Of a DNA stretch of 64,000 nucleotides, positions 1 through 8,318 are shown in pieces (the first letter of the stretch is position 1; each line of letters starts with the position of its first letter). Where the stretch lies: positions 124,001-188,000 of the forward strand of contig CAWGCC010000064.1 in NCBI GenBank assembly GCA_963820965.1, read 5' to 3'. The position numbers and the translations under genes are program-made. The notes beneath the pieces are model-generated. The model did no database searches. It was not told where the DNA came from and worked only from the letters and a program-made list of their open reading frames with translations. This stretch comes from DATEDA01 sp963820965. GTDB lineage: Bacteria; Pseudomonadota; Gammaproteobacteria; Burkholderiales; SG8-39.

Positions 1-1
1 C

Positions 2-280
2 CGACCCGACGTCCTTCTTATCGATCTGGCAATGCCGGGGGAGGACGGATTCGCCGTGCTCGCGCGCGCCCGGGCGATGGAGGCCGAGCGGGGGATCGAG
101 CGCGGCGCCATGCCCGCGATCGCGGTGACGGCGTTCACCCAGATCGACCGCCAGCGGCTCCGCGCCGCCGGATTCCAGGATCGCGTCGACAAGCCGGTCG
201 ATGCGGATCGCCTGGTCGCCGCGATCCGCGCGCTGGTCGGCAAGGTCGCGTCCTACGAGGCGCAACAACGGGAGGCGTAG
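2..280 (+). CDS. Response-regulator receiver domain, C-terminal part (cut by window edge)
   Basis: The frame is already open at the first bases and ends in TAG. The visible 92 residues are most of a CheY-like receiver. The phosphoacceptor Asp lies in LLIDLAMPGEDGF, the conserved Thr in AVTAF and the Lys in DKPVD. Such domains accept a phosphoryl group from a histidine kinase. Nothing follows the receiver, so this is either a stand-alone regulator or, more likely, the C-terminal receiver of a hybrid kinase that lies mostly upstream. It resembles the receiver at the end of the hybrid kinase at 3477-5207. Confidence 0.85.
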   Translation, partial: RPDVLLIDLAMPGEDGFAVLARARAMEAERGIERGAMPAIAVTAFTQIDRQRLRAAGFQDRVDKPVDADRLVAAIRALVGKVASYEAQQREA

Positions 281-354
281 CCGGGTATTCTTTACGCGCT
301 TCGGCAGGCTCGGCACCGCGGTGCGCCGGCGCGCGTCTTGCTAGGCGAGTACCC

Positions 355-2085
355 ATGCGCTATTCGATCCTCGCCGTCGATTTCGACGGCACCATTGCGC
401 GCGACGGCAGGGTGGCGGCGACCACCGTCGCCGCGCTCGAACGGCTCGCTGCAACCGGGCGCAAGCTCGTCCTGGTCACCGGGCGCGAGCTCGACGAGCT
501 GCTCGCGGTCTTCCCGGAGATCGAGGTGTTCGACCGCGTCGTCGCGGAAAACGGTGCGTTGCTCTACTGCCCTGCGACGCGCAAGCGCAAGGCGCTCGGG
601 GAGTCGCCGCCGGCGCCCTTCGTGCTCGAGCTCCAGCGCCGCGGGGTCGAGCCGCTGTCCGTGGGCGAGTCGATCGTCGCCACCGTCCATCCGAACGAGA
701 CCGCGGTCCTCGAGACCATCCGCGATCTCGGTCTCGAGCTGCAGGTGATCTTCAACAAGGGCGCGGTGATGGTGCTGCCGGCCTCGGTCAACAAGGCGAG
801 CGGCCTGAAGGCCGCACTGGCCGACCTGGGCCTTTCCGCGCGCAACGTCGTCGCGATCGGCGATGCCGAGAACGACCACGCGCTCCTGCGCGAGGCCGAG
901 TACGGCGTCGCGGTGGCGAACGCGGTCCCGATGCTGCAGCGGGAGGCCGATCGCACCAGCGCGCACGAGGCGGGCGATGCGGTCGTCGAGCTGATCGAGG
1001 ACCTGATCGCGCACGACCTGGAGAGGACACCGCCGAGATCCCCGCGCCGCCGGCTGCTCGTCGGGACGCGCGAGGACGGCGCGGCGGTGTACCTGCCGCC
1101 GGCGTGGGTCAGTCTGCTCGTCGCCGGCTCCTCGGGCAGCGGCAAGTCGACGCTCGCGACCGGCCTGCTGGAACGGGTCGGCGCCGCGGGTTACCAGTTC
1201 TGCGTGATCGACCCGGAAGGCGACTACGAGAGCGTCGCCGACGCGATCGTCTTCGGCACGGCGGAGAGCCCGCCGACCGCGGACGAAGTGCTCACGGCAC
1301 TCGAGAAACCCGACGCCAGCGTGATCGTGAACCTGGTCGGGATGCGGCTCGAGGACCGCCCGGCGTTCTTCCTCGGTCTGATGCCGCGTCTCGCGGAGCT
1401 GCGCGCGAAGACCGGCCGGCCGCACTGGATCCTCGTCGGTGAAGCGCACCACCTCCTGCCGCGCGAGTGGGATCCCGCGGAGCCGGTGCTCGCGCGCGCG
1501 CTGCGCGGCATGATCTACGTGACCGTCCACCCGGAATCGGTAGCGCCGTCGGTGCTTCAGGCCGTCGACCTGGTCGCGGCGCTCGGCGAGGCGCCCGACG
1601 CCACGATCGAGCGGTTCGCGGCAGCGGCCGGCGCAACCGCGCCGGCGCTTGATCGCACGCCGCTCGCTCCGGGTGAGGTCTTGCTCTGGGTGAGAGAGGG
1701 CGGCGGCCCGCCGTTCAGGATTCGCCCCGCCGCGAGCGAGGCCGAGCGCCGCCGCCACCGGCGGAAATACGCAGCGGGCGAGCTGCCGCCGGACCGGAGC
1801 TTCTATTTTCGCGGTCCGGACGGGAAGCTCAATCTTCGCGCCCAGAATCTCGTGCTCTTCCTGCAGATCGCGGACGGCGTCGACGACGGAACGTGGCTTC
1901 ATCACCTCGGGCGCGGGGACTACTCGCGGTGGCTACGAGGCTCCATCAAGGACGACGCGCTGGCGGAGCGGGTCGCCGAGGTCGAGCGGGGCCGCAACCT
2001 CGCTACGCAGGAGAGCCGCGCACGGGTGAAGGCTGCGATCGAGGAGCACTACACGCTGCCGGCCGCGGCCGAGAGTGGCGGGTGA
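355..2085 (+). CDS. HAD-IIB-type phosphatase fused to a P-loop ATPase and a DUF5752-like tail
   Basis: A 576-residue protein with three parts. Residues about 1-225 are a Cof/sucrose-phosphatase-like HAD hydrolase: DFDGT near residue 9 (nucleophile Asp and acid Asp), VTGRE, a Lys-containing motif III, and GDAENDHALL for Mg binding. Residues about 235-450 carry a Walker A motif (GSSGSGKST, about residue 257) in a HerA/DUF87-like ATPase, with a Walker B-like ILVGEAHHLL strand. From about residue 480 a tail (FYFRGPDGKLNL, YSRWLRG) resembles the DUF5752 domain that accompanies some trehalose-phosphate enzymes. No signal peptide or membrane segment is visible, so it should be cytosolic. The substrate is unknown; a sugar phosphate is plausible. 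It heads a run with the next two plus-strand genes. Confidence 0.8.
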   Translation: MRYSILAVDFDGTIARDGRVAATTVAALERLAATGRKLVLVTGRELDELLAVFPEIEVFDRVVAENGALLYCPATRKRKALGESPPAPFVLELQRRGVEPLSVGESIVATVHPNETAVLETIRDLGLELQVIFNKGAVMVLPASVNKASGLKAALADLGLSARNVVAIGDAENDHALLREAEYGVAVANAVPMLQREADRTSAHEAGDAVVELIEDLIAHDLERTPPRSPRRRLLVGTREDGAAVYLPPAWVSLLVAGSSGSGKSTLATGLLERVGAAGYQFCVIDPEGDYESVADAIVFGTAESPPTADEVLTALEKPDASVIVNLVGMRLEDRPAFFLGLMPRLAELRAKTGRPHWILVGEAHHLLPREWDPAEPVLARALRGMIYVTVHPESVAPSVLQAVDLVAALGEAPDATIERFAAAAGATAPALDRTPLAPGEVLLWVREGGGPPFRIRPAASEAERRRHRRKYAAGELPPDRSFYFRGPDGKLNLRAQNLVLFLQIADGVDDGTWLHHLGRGDYSRWLRGSIKDDALAERVAEVERGRNLATQESRARVKAAIEEHYTLPAAAESGG

Positions 2086-2092
2086 GCGATTG

Positions 2093-2554
2093 ATGCGCGC
2101 ATCGTCCGGGTCCTGGTTCGCGCGTTTCGCATCCGCCGCGTCGCACCTCGCCGGACGGCCTGCAGCGTTCGCTGCCGCGGTGCTCGTCGTGCTCGCCTGG
2201 GGCATCACCGGACCGCTGTTCGGGTTCAGCGACACCTGGCAGCTCGTGATCAACACCGGCACGACGATCGTGACGTTCCTGATGGTGTTCGTGATCCAGA
2301 GCACGCAGAACCGTGACACCTACGCGCTGCAGATCAAGCTGGACGAGCTGATCCGGGCCATGTCGGGAGCGCACGATGCGCTGCTCGATCTCGAGGAGCT
2401 CGACGACGAGCAGCTCGATCGCGTTCGCGCCAAGTATCGGGCGCTGGCCCGCGAAGCGCGCGCCGACCTCGCTCGCGGCGTCGCGGATACCGCTGTGCGC
2501 GACGTCGAACCCTGGGGCGAGGAAACGCCCCGTCGGACCTGGCCGTCAACTTGA
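2093..2554 (+). CDS. Low-affinity iron permease family membrane protein
   Basis: 153 residues. Two hydrophobic segments (roughly residues 18-38 and 45-65) flank a short loop. They are followed by FVIQSTQNRD and a hydrophilic helical tail (LQIKLDELIRA...LEELDDEQL), the pattern of the bacterial low-affinity iron permease family. Iron transport was inferred from fungal Fet4, and the bacterial members are poorly tested, so the transported ion is uncertain. I chose ATG 2093, 7 bases after the upstream stop; GTG 2075 in the same frame would overlap the HAD gene. Confidence 0.75.
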   Translation: MRASSGSWFARFASAASHLAGRPAAFAAAVLVVLAWGITGPLFGFSDTWQLVINTGTTIVTFLMVFVIQSTQNRDTYALQIKLDELIRAMSGAHDALLDLEELDDEQLDRVRAKYRALAREARADLARGVADTAVRDVEPWGEETPRRTWPST

Positions 2555-2567
2555 GCGTGGAGACCAC

Positions 2568-3404
2568 ATGATCCGTCCGGCTGCGCGCAAGAAGGCGGTG
2601 AAAGAAAGACGCACCGGCGGCAGAAAACGCGACCGGCCGGCGAGGAACGGGACGCGCGACAAGCCCGCGTCGGACTCGCCAGCCAACGTCCTAGTACTCG
2701 ACATCGGCGGCAGCAAGGTCAAGATGCTGGCGACCGGTCATGCGGAGCCGCGCAAGATCCGCTCCGGGCCCCGCCTGACGCCCGAACGGATGGTCAAGGC
2801 GGTGATGGACAAATGCAAGGACTGGGACTACGACGCGGTGTCCATCGGCTATCCCGGGCTCGCGGGGGCGCAGGGGCCGCGCTCCGAACCGGGCAACCTC
2901 GGCTCCGGCTGGGTCGGATTCAACTTCGCCGCCGCGTTCGACCGGCCGGTGCGCATCATCAACGACGCCGCGATGCAGGCGCTCGGCAGCTACGAAGGCG
3001 GGCGGATGCTGTTCCTCGGCCTGGGAACCGGGCTCGGTTCGACGCTGATCGCGCAGAACGTGATCATTCCCCTGGAGCTGGGCGAGCTGCCGTCGAGGAA
3101 CGGCGAGCCGCTCAGCGCCGTGCTCGGCCGCAGCGGCTTCAACAAGCTCGGCAAGCGTGCCTGGAAGAAGGAGCTCCTCCGCATGATCGATCGCTTCGCG
3201 GCCGCTTTCACGGTCGATTACGTCGTCCTCGGCGGAGGGAACGCGCGGGAGCTGAAACTGTTGCCTCCCGGGACGCGGGTCGGCAACAACCTCGCGGCGT
3301 TTCGCGGCGGGTTCCGGCTCTGGCATCTGCCGGACGTGCCGACACTCTCGGCCGAGATCGAGCCGACGGCGCAGCCCGCTTCGACGCGCTGGCGGGTGCT
3401 CTGA
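2568..3404 (+). CDS. ppgK: Polyphosphate glucokinase (ROK family)
   Basis: 278 residues. After a Lys/Arg-rich N-terminus of about 40 residues comes the ROK/actin-fold phosphate-1 motif DIGGSKVK. Further motifs are GYPG, GNLGSGWVGFNF, the catalytic INDAAMQALGSYEG block and FLGLGTGLGST. This is the layout of bacterial polyphosphate glucokinases, which phosphorylate glucose to glucose-6-phosphate with polyphosphate (and often ATP). ATG 2568 follows GTGGAGA at a suitable spacing; the frame is open further upstream but that part overlaps the permease gene. With glgC and trehalase in the same window it suggests active glucose/glycogen turnover. Confidence 0.85.
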   Translation: MIRPAARKKAVKERRTGGRKRDRPARNGTRDKPASDSPANVLVLDIGGSKVKMLATGHAEPRKIRSGPRLTPERMVKAVMDKCKDWDYDAVSIGYPGLAGAQGPRSEPGNLGSGWVGFNFAAAFDRPVRIINDAAMQALGSYEGGRMLFLGLGTGLGSTLIAQNVIIPLELGELPSRNGEPLSAVLGRSGFNKLGKRAWKKELLRMIDRFAAAFTVDYVVLGGGNARELKLLPPGTRVGNNLAAFRGGFRLWHLPDVPTLSAEIEPTAQPASTRWRVL

Positions 3405-3457
3405 GCCGCTTCGTCCAGGGGTAGTGCGGCGCGAAGGCGCCGGGCGCTGCACAGCCT

Positions 3458-3473
3458 GCGCCGAAAACGGCGC
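3458..3473. terminator. Hairpin between convergent genes
   Basis: A perfect 6-base stem (gcgccg / cggcgc) with an AAAA loop lies in the 72-base gap between ppgK (plus) and the hybrid kinase (minus). A second small stem, ggcgc / gcgcc, lies at 3428-3441. There is no T-run, so intrinsic termination is only possible, not shown. Confidence 0.35.
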
Positions 3474-3476
3474 CCG

Positions 3477-5207
3477 TCACTCAGGCTCGCCGGTCCGCCC
3501 CGCCACCGTCGCAACGGTGGCAACCAGCTCGGATGGCTCGACCGGTTTCGAAACGTGAACGATAAACCCGGCACGCAGCGCGCGCGTCCGGTCTTCGGAG
3601 CCGGCAAACGCCGTGAGCGCGATGGCGGGTATTCTTCCGCCCCTCGCCCGTCCGAGCGCTCGCACTCTCCGCAGCAGCTCGAATCCGTCCACGTCGGGCA
3701 TGCCGATGTCGCTCAGCAACACGTGCGGTCGCTCCTTTTCGACCAGCATGAGCGCTTCGTCGGCTGTGTCAGCAGTGAGGACCTCCGCATCGCAGTCTGC
3801 GAGCATCTGCTTGATCAGATCGCGTGCATCGAGCTCGTCATCCACGACCAGCACTTTGATGCCCGAGAGGTCCGCCGCCCTGAACTCCAGCGGTACGAGC
3901 TTGGGTGGCTTCGGATCAACCCGCTCCCGCTCGTTCGCGTCCTTGTGAACCGCGGCCAGCGGGAGATGGACCCTGAACGTCGCGCCGCACCCTTCGCCCG
4001 CGCTCAGCGCCTGCACCGTCCCGCCTTGCAGCTCGACCAGGTGCCTCACGATGGACAGTCCGAGGCCCAAGCCCCCGTACGTGCGCGAGGAGGAGGCATC
4101 TGCCTGCCGGAAGCGTTCGAAGACGTGGCCGAGAAACTCGCGCCGGATACCGATGCCGGTGTCGGCGACGGTGATGGCGATGTGGGAGTTCATCCGTTCC
4201 AGCAGCACCTGCACTTTTCCGGCTCGGGGGGTGAATTTGATGGCGTTGGAGAGAAGATTCCACACCACCTGCTGGAGTCGGCTCGGATCGCCGGAGATCG
4301 GCCCGGCCGCGGGGTCGAGCAGCTTCTCGAGCTTGATTCCCTTCGCCTCCGCGGCGGGTCTAACGGTCTCGATCGCAGCGTCGACGAACGACACCGGCTC
4401 CACAAGCTGGATGTCGAGGCGCACCTTGCCCGATGTGATCCGGCTCATGTCGAGCAGGTCCTCGATCAGCTGATTCTGCACGCGGGCGTTGCGCTCGATC
4501 GTCTCGAGCCCCTGGCGCAGCTCGACGTCGCCGCCGGCGCGGCGTCGCAGGACCTGCGACCAGCCGAGAATCGCGCTGAGGGGCGTCCGCAACTCGTGGG
4601 AGAGAGTCGCCAGAAACTCGTCCTTCATTCCGCCCGCGCGCTCGAGCTCGGCTCGCGCGGACCGTTCGCTGTCGAGGAGGTGCTTGCGCTCTTCATCGGC
4701 GCGCCGGCGCTCGGTGATGTCGCGGAAGCTCCAGACACGGCCCACGTCCTGCTCGTTGACGGACCGGATCTTCGAAAATCGCTCGAACACCCGCCCATCG
4801 GCGAGGTTCAGCAGGTCGAACGTCTCCGGAGGCGAAGACGCGCGAATGTGCGCTATCCGGGCGAGGAACTGCCCCGGATCCTCCAACTGTCGGCCGATCG
4901 TTTCCAGCAGTCGCGCGTGGTGCCGGGCGCTCATGATCTCGCGCGGCACCCGCCACATCTCCACGAACTGCTCGTTGAAGTCCGACACCTCGTCGCCTTC
5001 ACCCGTCACCAGAATCCCGTCGGTGGTGGACTCCAGGGTCGCGCGCATCATCGACAGGGAACGAGCGAGCTCCTCGGTTTTGCGCTCCAAGGCTTCCTTG
5101 GCTCGAATCAGCTCTTGCTCGGCGCGCTGGCGTGCGAGAAGAATGCTGTTCGCGTTCTGCAAGGCTACCGAGCGCAGCAGGTGTTCCTCGTCGTTCTCGT
5201 CGCGCAC
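3477..5207 (-). CDS. Soluble hybrid sensor histidine kinase (PAS-HisKA-HATPase-REC)
   Basis: 576 residues from GTG 5207. A probable coiled coil (about 19-59) leads into a PAS domain (about 55-165, ending SFRDITERR). The HisKA box SHELRTPLSAILGW has the phospho-acceptor His at about 204. A HATPase domain follows with an N box (NLLSNAIKF, about 317), G1 DTGIGI and G2 GGLGLGLSIV. A receiver domain closes the protein with Asp about 500 in LLSDIGMPDVDGF. No membrane segment is visible, so it is probably cytoplasmic. The GTG shares its first G with the TAG stop of the methyltransferase gene, so translation is probably coupled. The signal is unknown; the coupling suggests a link to the methyltransferase. 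Confidence 0.85.
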   Translation of the reverse strand: MRDENDEEHLLRSVALQNANSILLARQRAEQELIRAKEALERKTEELARSLSMMRATLESTTDGILVTGEGDEVSDFNEQFVEMWRVPREIMSARHHARLLETIGRQLEDPGQFLARIAHIRASSPPETFDLLNLADGRVFERFSKIRSVNEQDVGRVWSFRDITERRRADEERKHLLDSERSARAELERAGGMKDEFLATLSHELRTPLSAILGWSQVLRRRAGGDVELRQGLETIERNARVQNQLIEDLLDMSRITSGKVRLDIQLVEPVSFVDAAIETVRPAAEAKGIKLEKLLDPAAGPISGDPSRLQQVVWNLLSNAIKFTPRAGKVQVLLERMNSHIAITVADTGIGIRREFLGHVFERFRQADASSSRTYGGLGLGLSIVRHLVELQGGTVQALSAGEGCGATFRVHLPLAAVHKDANERERVDPKPPKLVPLEFRAADLSGIKVLVVDDELDARDLIKQMLADCDAEVLTADTADEALMLVEKERPHVLLSDIGMPDVDGFELLRRVRALGRARGGRIPAIALTAFAGSEDRTRALRAGFIVHVSKPVEPSELVATVATVAGRTGEPE

Positions 5208-6268
5208 TACCGCTTCCCGATCATCTCCAAGGCGAGCGCGGTACCGAGCACCCGCGCCCGAATTTTCGCGAACGCGGTGTCGCGGCTCGTCGAGGTATCG
5301 TCGCTGAAGGGCGAGAATCCACAGTCGTCGGTCGTTCCCAGCTGCTCGATCGGAATGTATTCGGACGCTTCCAAGACCCGGTCTCGCACCTCGTGCGGCG
5401 TCTCGATGCGTGGGTCGATCGGCGCGATGACGCCGACGAATATCCGTCGATCCGGCTTCATGTAGCGTCGGATGAAGCTCAGGACGCGCACTCGGTCCTT
5501 CTCGCCCGCGAGTGCGATGTAGAAGTTCCCCGCCTGCAGCTCGAACAGGCTGGGCAGCAGCTCCGCGTAGTCGACGTCCGCACTGTGGGTCGAATCCCGG
5601 TCGCCACCCGGGCACGTATGCACGCCGATGCGCTTGCGGTCGTTGGCCGAGAATCGCGACAGCGCTAGATTGTTCAAGTCGATGAAGCTGTTGAGGAGAT
5701 GGCCGGACGGATCGATCTTCATTGCCAGCCGGCCTTCCGTGAAGTCGATCTGGACGTTGTGCGCGCCCTTTTCCAGGCAGCGGCGAACCTCGGTTTCGTG
5801 CTCGCGCAGCAGGTCGTCGATGAACTCCTCGCGGGAGTAACCGCGGATGCCATCGGCCGGATACATGAGGCTCAAGGCCGAGGGTGAGATTACCGCCTGC
5901 TTAAGCGGCCGGTGCGCGTAGCGCATGGCCACATCCAGGAAGTCGTCGGCAAACCTGCGGTAGCGAAACGGCCCGGCCGTGAGCCGGGGCATCCGGCGCG
6001 TGTGACCGGCTGCGAAGGGGATCTTGAAGCCGTCCGGGGCCGTATTGGGAAGGCCGTGGACGCTGTACGTCCAGAAGTTGTGATACTTCCGCTGTTCGCC
6101 GTCGGTAATCACCGGCGAGCCTGTGGCCTCGAACCGCGCGACGGTGTCGCGAACCGCCTCGTCGTACAGCGCATCCAGACCCGGGTCCTCTGCGCCGCGT
6201 CTTGCAACCGCGTCGATCAGCGCCGGGGGTCTTGGAATGCTCCCGATCGGCTCGGTCGGGATAGTCAT
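5207..6268 (-). CDS. Cobalamin-independent methionine synthase (MetE) C-terminal-domain-like protein
   Basis: 353 residues, about the length of the MetE catalytic half-domain alone. It begins with the typical PTEPIGSIPRP. Zn-ligand positions are recognisable: HTC in GVHTCPGG, and the distal Cys in TTDDCGFSPF. Stand-alone proteins of this type transfer methyl groups from various donors to thiols, and many have no assigned substrate. With no N-terminal folate-binding half, true folate-dependent methionine synthesis is doubtful. It is first in a two-gene unit with the hybrid kinase, whose start codon overlaps its stop. Confidence 0.8.
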   Translation of the reverse strand: MTIPTEPIGSIPRPPALIDAVARRGAEDPGLDALYDEAVRDTVARFEATGSPVITDGEQRKYHNFWTYSVHGLPNTAPDGFKIPFAAGHTRRMPRLTAGPFRYRRFADDFLDVAMRYAHRPLKQAVISPSALSLMYPADGIRGYSREEFIDDLLREHETEVRRCLEKGAHNVQIDFTEGRLAMKIDPSGHLLNSFIDLNNLALSRFSANDRKRIGVHTCPGGDRDSTHSADVDYAELLPSLFELQAGNFYIALAGEKDRVRVLSFIRRYMKPDRRIFVGVIAPIDPRIETPHEVRDRVLEASEYIPIEQLGTTDDCGFSPFSDDTSTSRDTAFAKIRARVLGTALALEMIGKR

Positions 6269-6540
6269 GGTCTTGCTCGCCGTTCTCGTTTCGCCCCAGC
6301 ATCATCATACGCTCAGGGAGTAGCGCTGGCGCTCACCCCCTTTGAACGGGGGGAAGCCTTACGATGCTCCTCGAACGACGAAGTAGAGCATGGTTCTCGG
6401 CCAAGCTTTCTTCGCCGCACCGCACGCCTGTGCCAGCGATTTTTTCCTGTCCGCCGTGGAAAAATTACCGGTCTCGTTCCTCCTGGAGGGTCGAAAGCGT
6501 CGTGCGCAGGTGAGCTCGGCGGCAGGCTGCTCCGCTTTCG

Positions 6541-6870
6541 TCACTGGGACGCGAGTTCACTCGCGACCGCGGCGTAGGCGGCCGCCTCGCTGCGGGTGTA
6601 AAAGCGGCCTTCGCGCACGAATCCTGAAACCACCGAGGACTTGATCTTGCGCCCGGCGGAATTGCGCGGAAGCAGCAGTTCGTCGGGAAGACCGTCGAGG
6701 ATATGGAACGTAGCGAGTCGGCCGTCGGCGAAGCGCGATGGATAGACGGACTGCGTGTCGGTATCCATGAATGCCGGCCAGAAACCGAGCGGGCGGTTCT
6801 CGCTCACCCCTCCCGTTCCGCGAAAGCGGGCGTTTTCAAGCGCCAGGGCCTGTTCTGTCAGCGCATTCAT
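6541..6870 (-). CDS. Conserved hypothetical protein, 109 residues
   Basis: Not recognised. The sequence has no membrane segment or signal peptide. The middle reads as a compact globular domain (GFWPAFMDTDTQS, RFADGRLATFHILDGLP) followed by a basic stretch (RNSAGRKIKSS) and an Ala-rich helix (RSEAAAYAAVASEL). GGAG lies about 9 bases before the ATG. It stands alone, 270 bases from the methyltransferase gene start. Confidence 0.6.
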   Translation of the reverse strand: MNALTEQALALENARFRGTGGVSENRPLGFWPAFMDTDTQSVYPSRFADGRLATFHILDGLPDELLLPRNSAGRKIKSSVVSGFVREGRFYTRSEAAAYAAVASELASQ

Positions 6871-6936
6871 GTCGTGCTCCGTCTACCTGACGGTAACGGG
6901 GCAACCTGCAATACCCTTAAGGCTCGAACGCCCCGC

Positions 6937-7236
6937 TCAGTCGCGCCGCGACGCCAATAAGCTCACTGCGATCGCGACGACCGCCGCGATCGCGACGCCG
7001 GCGACGATGCGCCAGGGATGCTCGTGCGCGTAGCGATCGACCTCGTCCGCCGTATCGCGGGCGCGCCGCGCCGCCTGCCTCTCCATCGATATCACTCGAT
7101 CGCGCGCGTTCGCTACGCGCCCGGCGAGCGCGCTCCGCGCTTCGTCCGCACGATTTCCGCCCTGGTGAAGCAGGTCCTGCGCTTCGGCGACGACGCGCTT
7201 CAGCTCGTCGACGACTCGTTCGGCATGGGGTTGCAT
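6937..7236 (-). CDS. DUF883 (ElaB/YqjD-type) membrane-anchored protein
   Basis: 99 residues. A long amphipathic helical region (residues about 1-70, with DELKRVVAEAQDLLHQ and a second helix rich in Arg and Ala) leads to the HEHPWRIVAGVAIAA motif. A single C-terminal membrane segment and a basic tail (SRRD) follow. This is the signature of the ElaB/YqjD/YgaM family of C-tail-anchored proteins. E. coli YqjD binds ribosomes in stationary phase; whether this member does is not known. AAGGAGAG precedes the ATG. Confidence 0.85.
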   Translation of the reverse strand: MQPHAERVVDELKRVVAEAQDLLHQGGNRADEARSALAGRVANARDRVISMERQAARRARDTADEVDRYAHEHPWRIVAGVAIAAVVAIAVSLLASRRD

Positions 7237-7389
7237 GGGATCTCTCCTTTCCGTCTCGGTTCGAGGCGATTCGCGTGCCTCAACTGGCGCAGATCAGGAC
7301 CACCACCGGAGGCAAGACCGCACCCGCAACAGAGCGCCAGCAAGATGCAGTTGCGAGGACGCGGTCTCGTGATCGCGCCGCTCGCTTTC

Positions 7390-7467
7390 CTACAAGATGC
7401 CGAAAACGTACAGCCCGATGATGACGATGACCGGCACGCCCAGCAGCCAAAGACCGATACCTTTCAT
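7390..7467 (-). CDS. 25-residue single-span membrane peptide
   Basis: A small gene with a strong ribosome-binding site (AGGAGAG, 5 bases before ATG 7467) and stop TAG at 7390. The peptide starts MKGIGLWLLGVPVIVI and ends FGIL: one hydrophobic helix with a short Lys-containing N-terminus. Very similar tiny hydrophobic proteins starting MKGIGLWLLG are annotated as hypothetical in other proteobacteria (from memory). The function is unknown; a stress-linked membrane role is inferred only from the DUF883 neighbour. Confidence 0.7.
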   Translation of the reverse strand: MKGIGLWLLGVPVIVIIGLYVFGIL

Positions 7468-7697
7468 TTGAGCTCTCCTGTGGTTTAAAGCGAGATGCCA
7501 ACCGGGCGCCCCGCGATCGTCAGCGATAAGCGGCGAGCGAAAGACGCTCTGTCCGCGACTTGGGCGGCGCGTGCGCCGCCTTCAGGACTGCCTGCAATTG
7601 GTATGCCCGGCGCCGCACTTGCCTTCTCCTCGAGTTGCTATCGGCCGGCAGAATTCGCGCGGCACGGCTCCGGGCACGCCGATTGCAGGTCCGTGGC

Positions 7698-8318
7698 ATG
7701 GACTCGACCAAGCACGGTGCTTGCCGGAAGGCGTTTGTTGCATGCATCCTGGCGGCAAGCGCGCTATTCGCCCTCGGCGCCGCCCGTCCGCTAACTGCGG
7801 AAGGCCCGTCGATCGAAGCGGTCGAGATAACGCCGGCGCCCGATCCGCGGCGAACCGCGCTGGTGGACTATCTCTCGGACCGGTACCGACGCGAGCCGGA
7901 AGAAACGGGCAACTTCGTCGACGAGGCGCACGCCGCAGCCGAAGCGTTCAACGTCGATCCGCTGCTCGTGCTCGCGATCATGAGCGTCGAGTCGCGGTTC
8001 GATCCGGCGGCGCGCAGCGGGTTCGGCGCGCGCGGCCTGATGCAGATCGTGCCCCGCTTTCATCGCGACAAGCTTGCCGAGCACGGCGGCGAGGGCGCAA
8101 TCCACGATCCTCGAGTCAACGTGCTGGTGGGCACGCGGATCCTGAAGGATTACCTGCGCCAGACGGGAAGTGTCCAGGCTGCCCTGCAGCGCTATGCCGG
8201 CTGGCAGCACGATGAAGAGAAGCGCTATGCGCGCAAAGTGATCGGCGAGAAAGAGCGTCTGAGCCGCGTGGTGCAGAGCGCGATTCGCAAACCGCAGTCC
8301 GAAGAAAGGTCGTCATGA
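7698..8318 (+). CDS. Lytic transglycosylase (SLT domain), exported
   Basis: 206 residues. The N-terminus is a signal peptide (basic start, hydrophobic run FVACILAASALFALGAA). The SLT fold begins near VDPLLVLAIMSVESRFDP, which holds the catalytic Glu in the ES motif. It continues with GARGLMQI and the later QRYAGWQ motif of soluble lytic transglycosylases. Such enzymes cleave the MurNAc-GlcNAc bond in peptidoglycan and form 1,6-anhydro ends. ATG 7698 is chosen because it starts the signal peptide. Its stop overlaps the next start (ATGA), so it is co-translated with the BON lipoprotein. Confidence 0.85.
   Translation: MDSTKHGACRKAFVACILAASALFALGAARPLTAEGPSIEAVEITPAPDPRRTALVDYLSDRYRREPEETGNFVDEAHAAAEAFNVDPLLVLAIMSVESRFDPAARSGFGARGLMQIVPRFHRDKLAEHGGEGAIHDPRVNVLVGTRILKDYLRQTGSVQAALQRYAGWQHDEEKRYARKVIGEKERLSRVVQSAIRKPQSEERSS

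Noticed and set aside
6269..6540. Minus-strand frame of 61 codons (6359-6544) between two genes
   Set aside because: Composition is unlike a folded protein and no family resemblance or ribosome-binding site was seen. I treat it as an intergenic region.
7280..7400. Possible Pmp3/YqaE-type peptide (GAVLPPVVVLICAS) on the minus strand
   Set aside because: The frame stops directly after this segment, lacks the second membrane helix and has no start with a ribosome-binding site.
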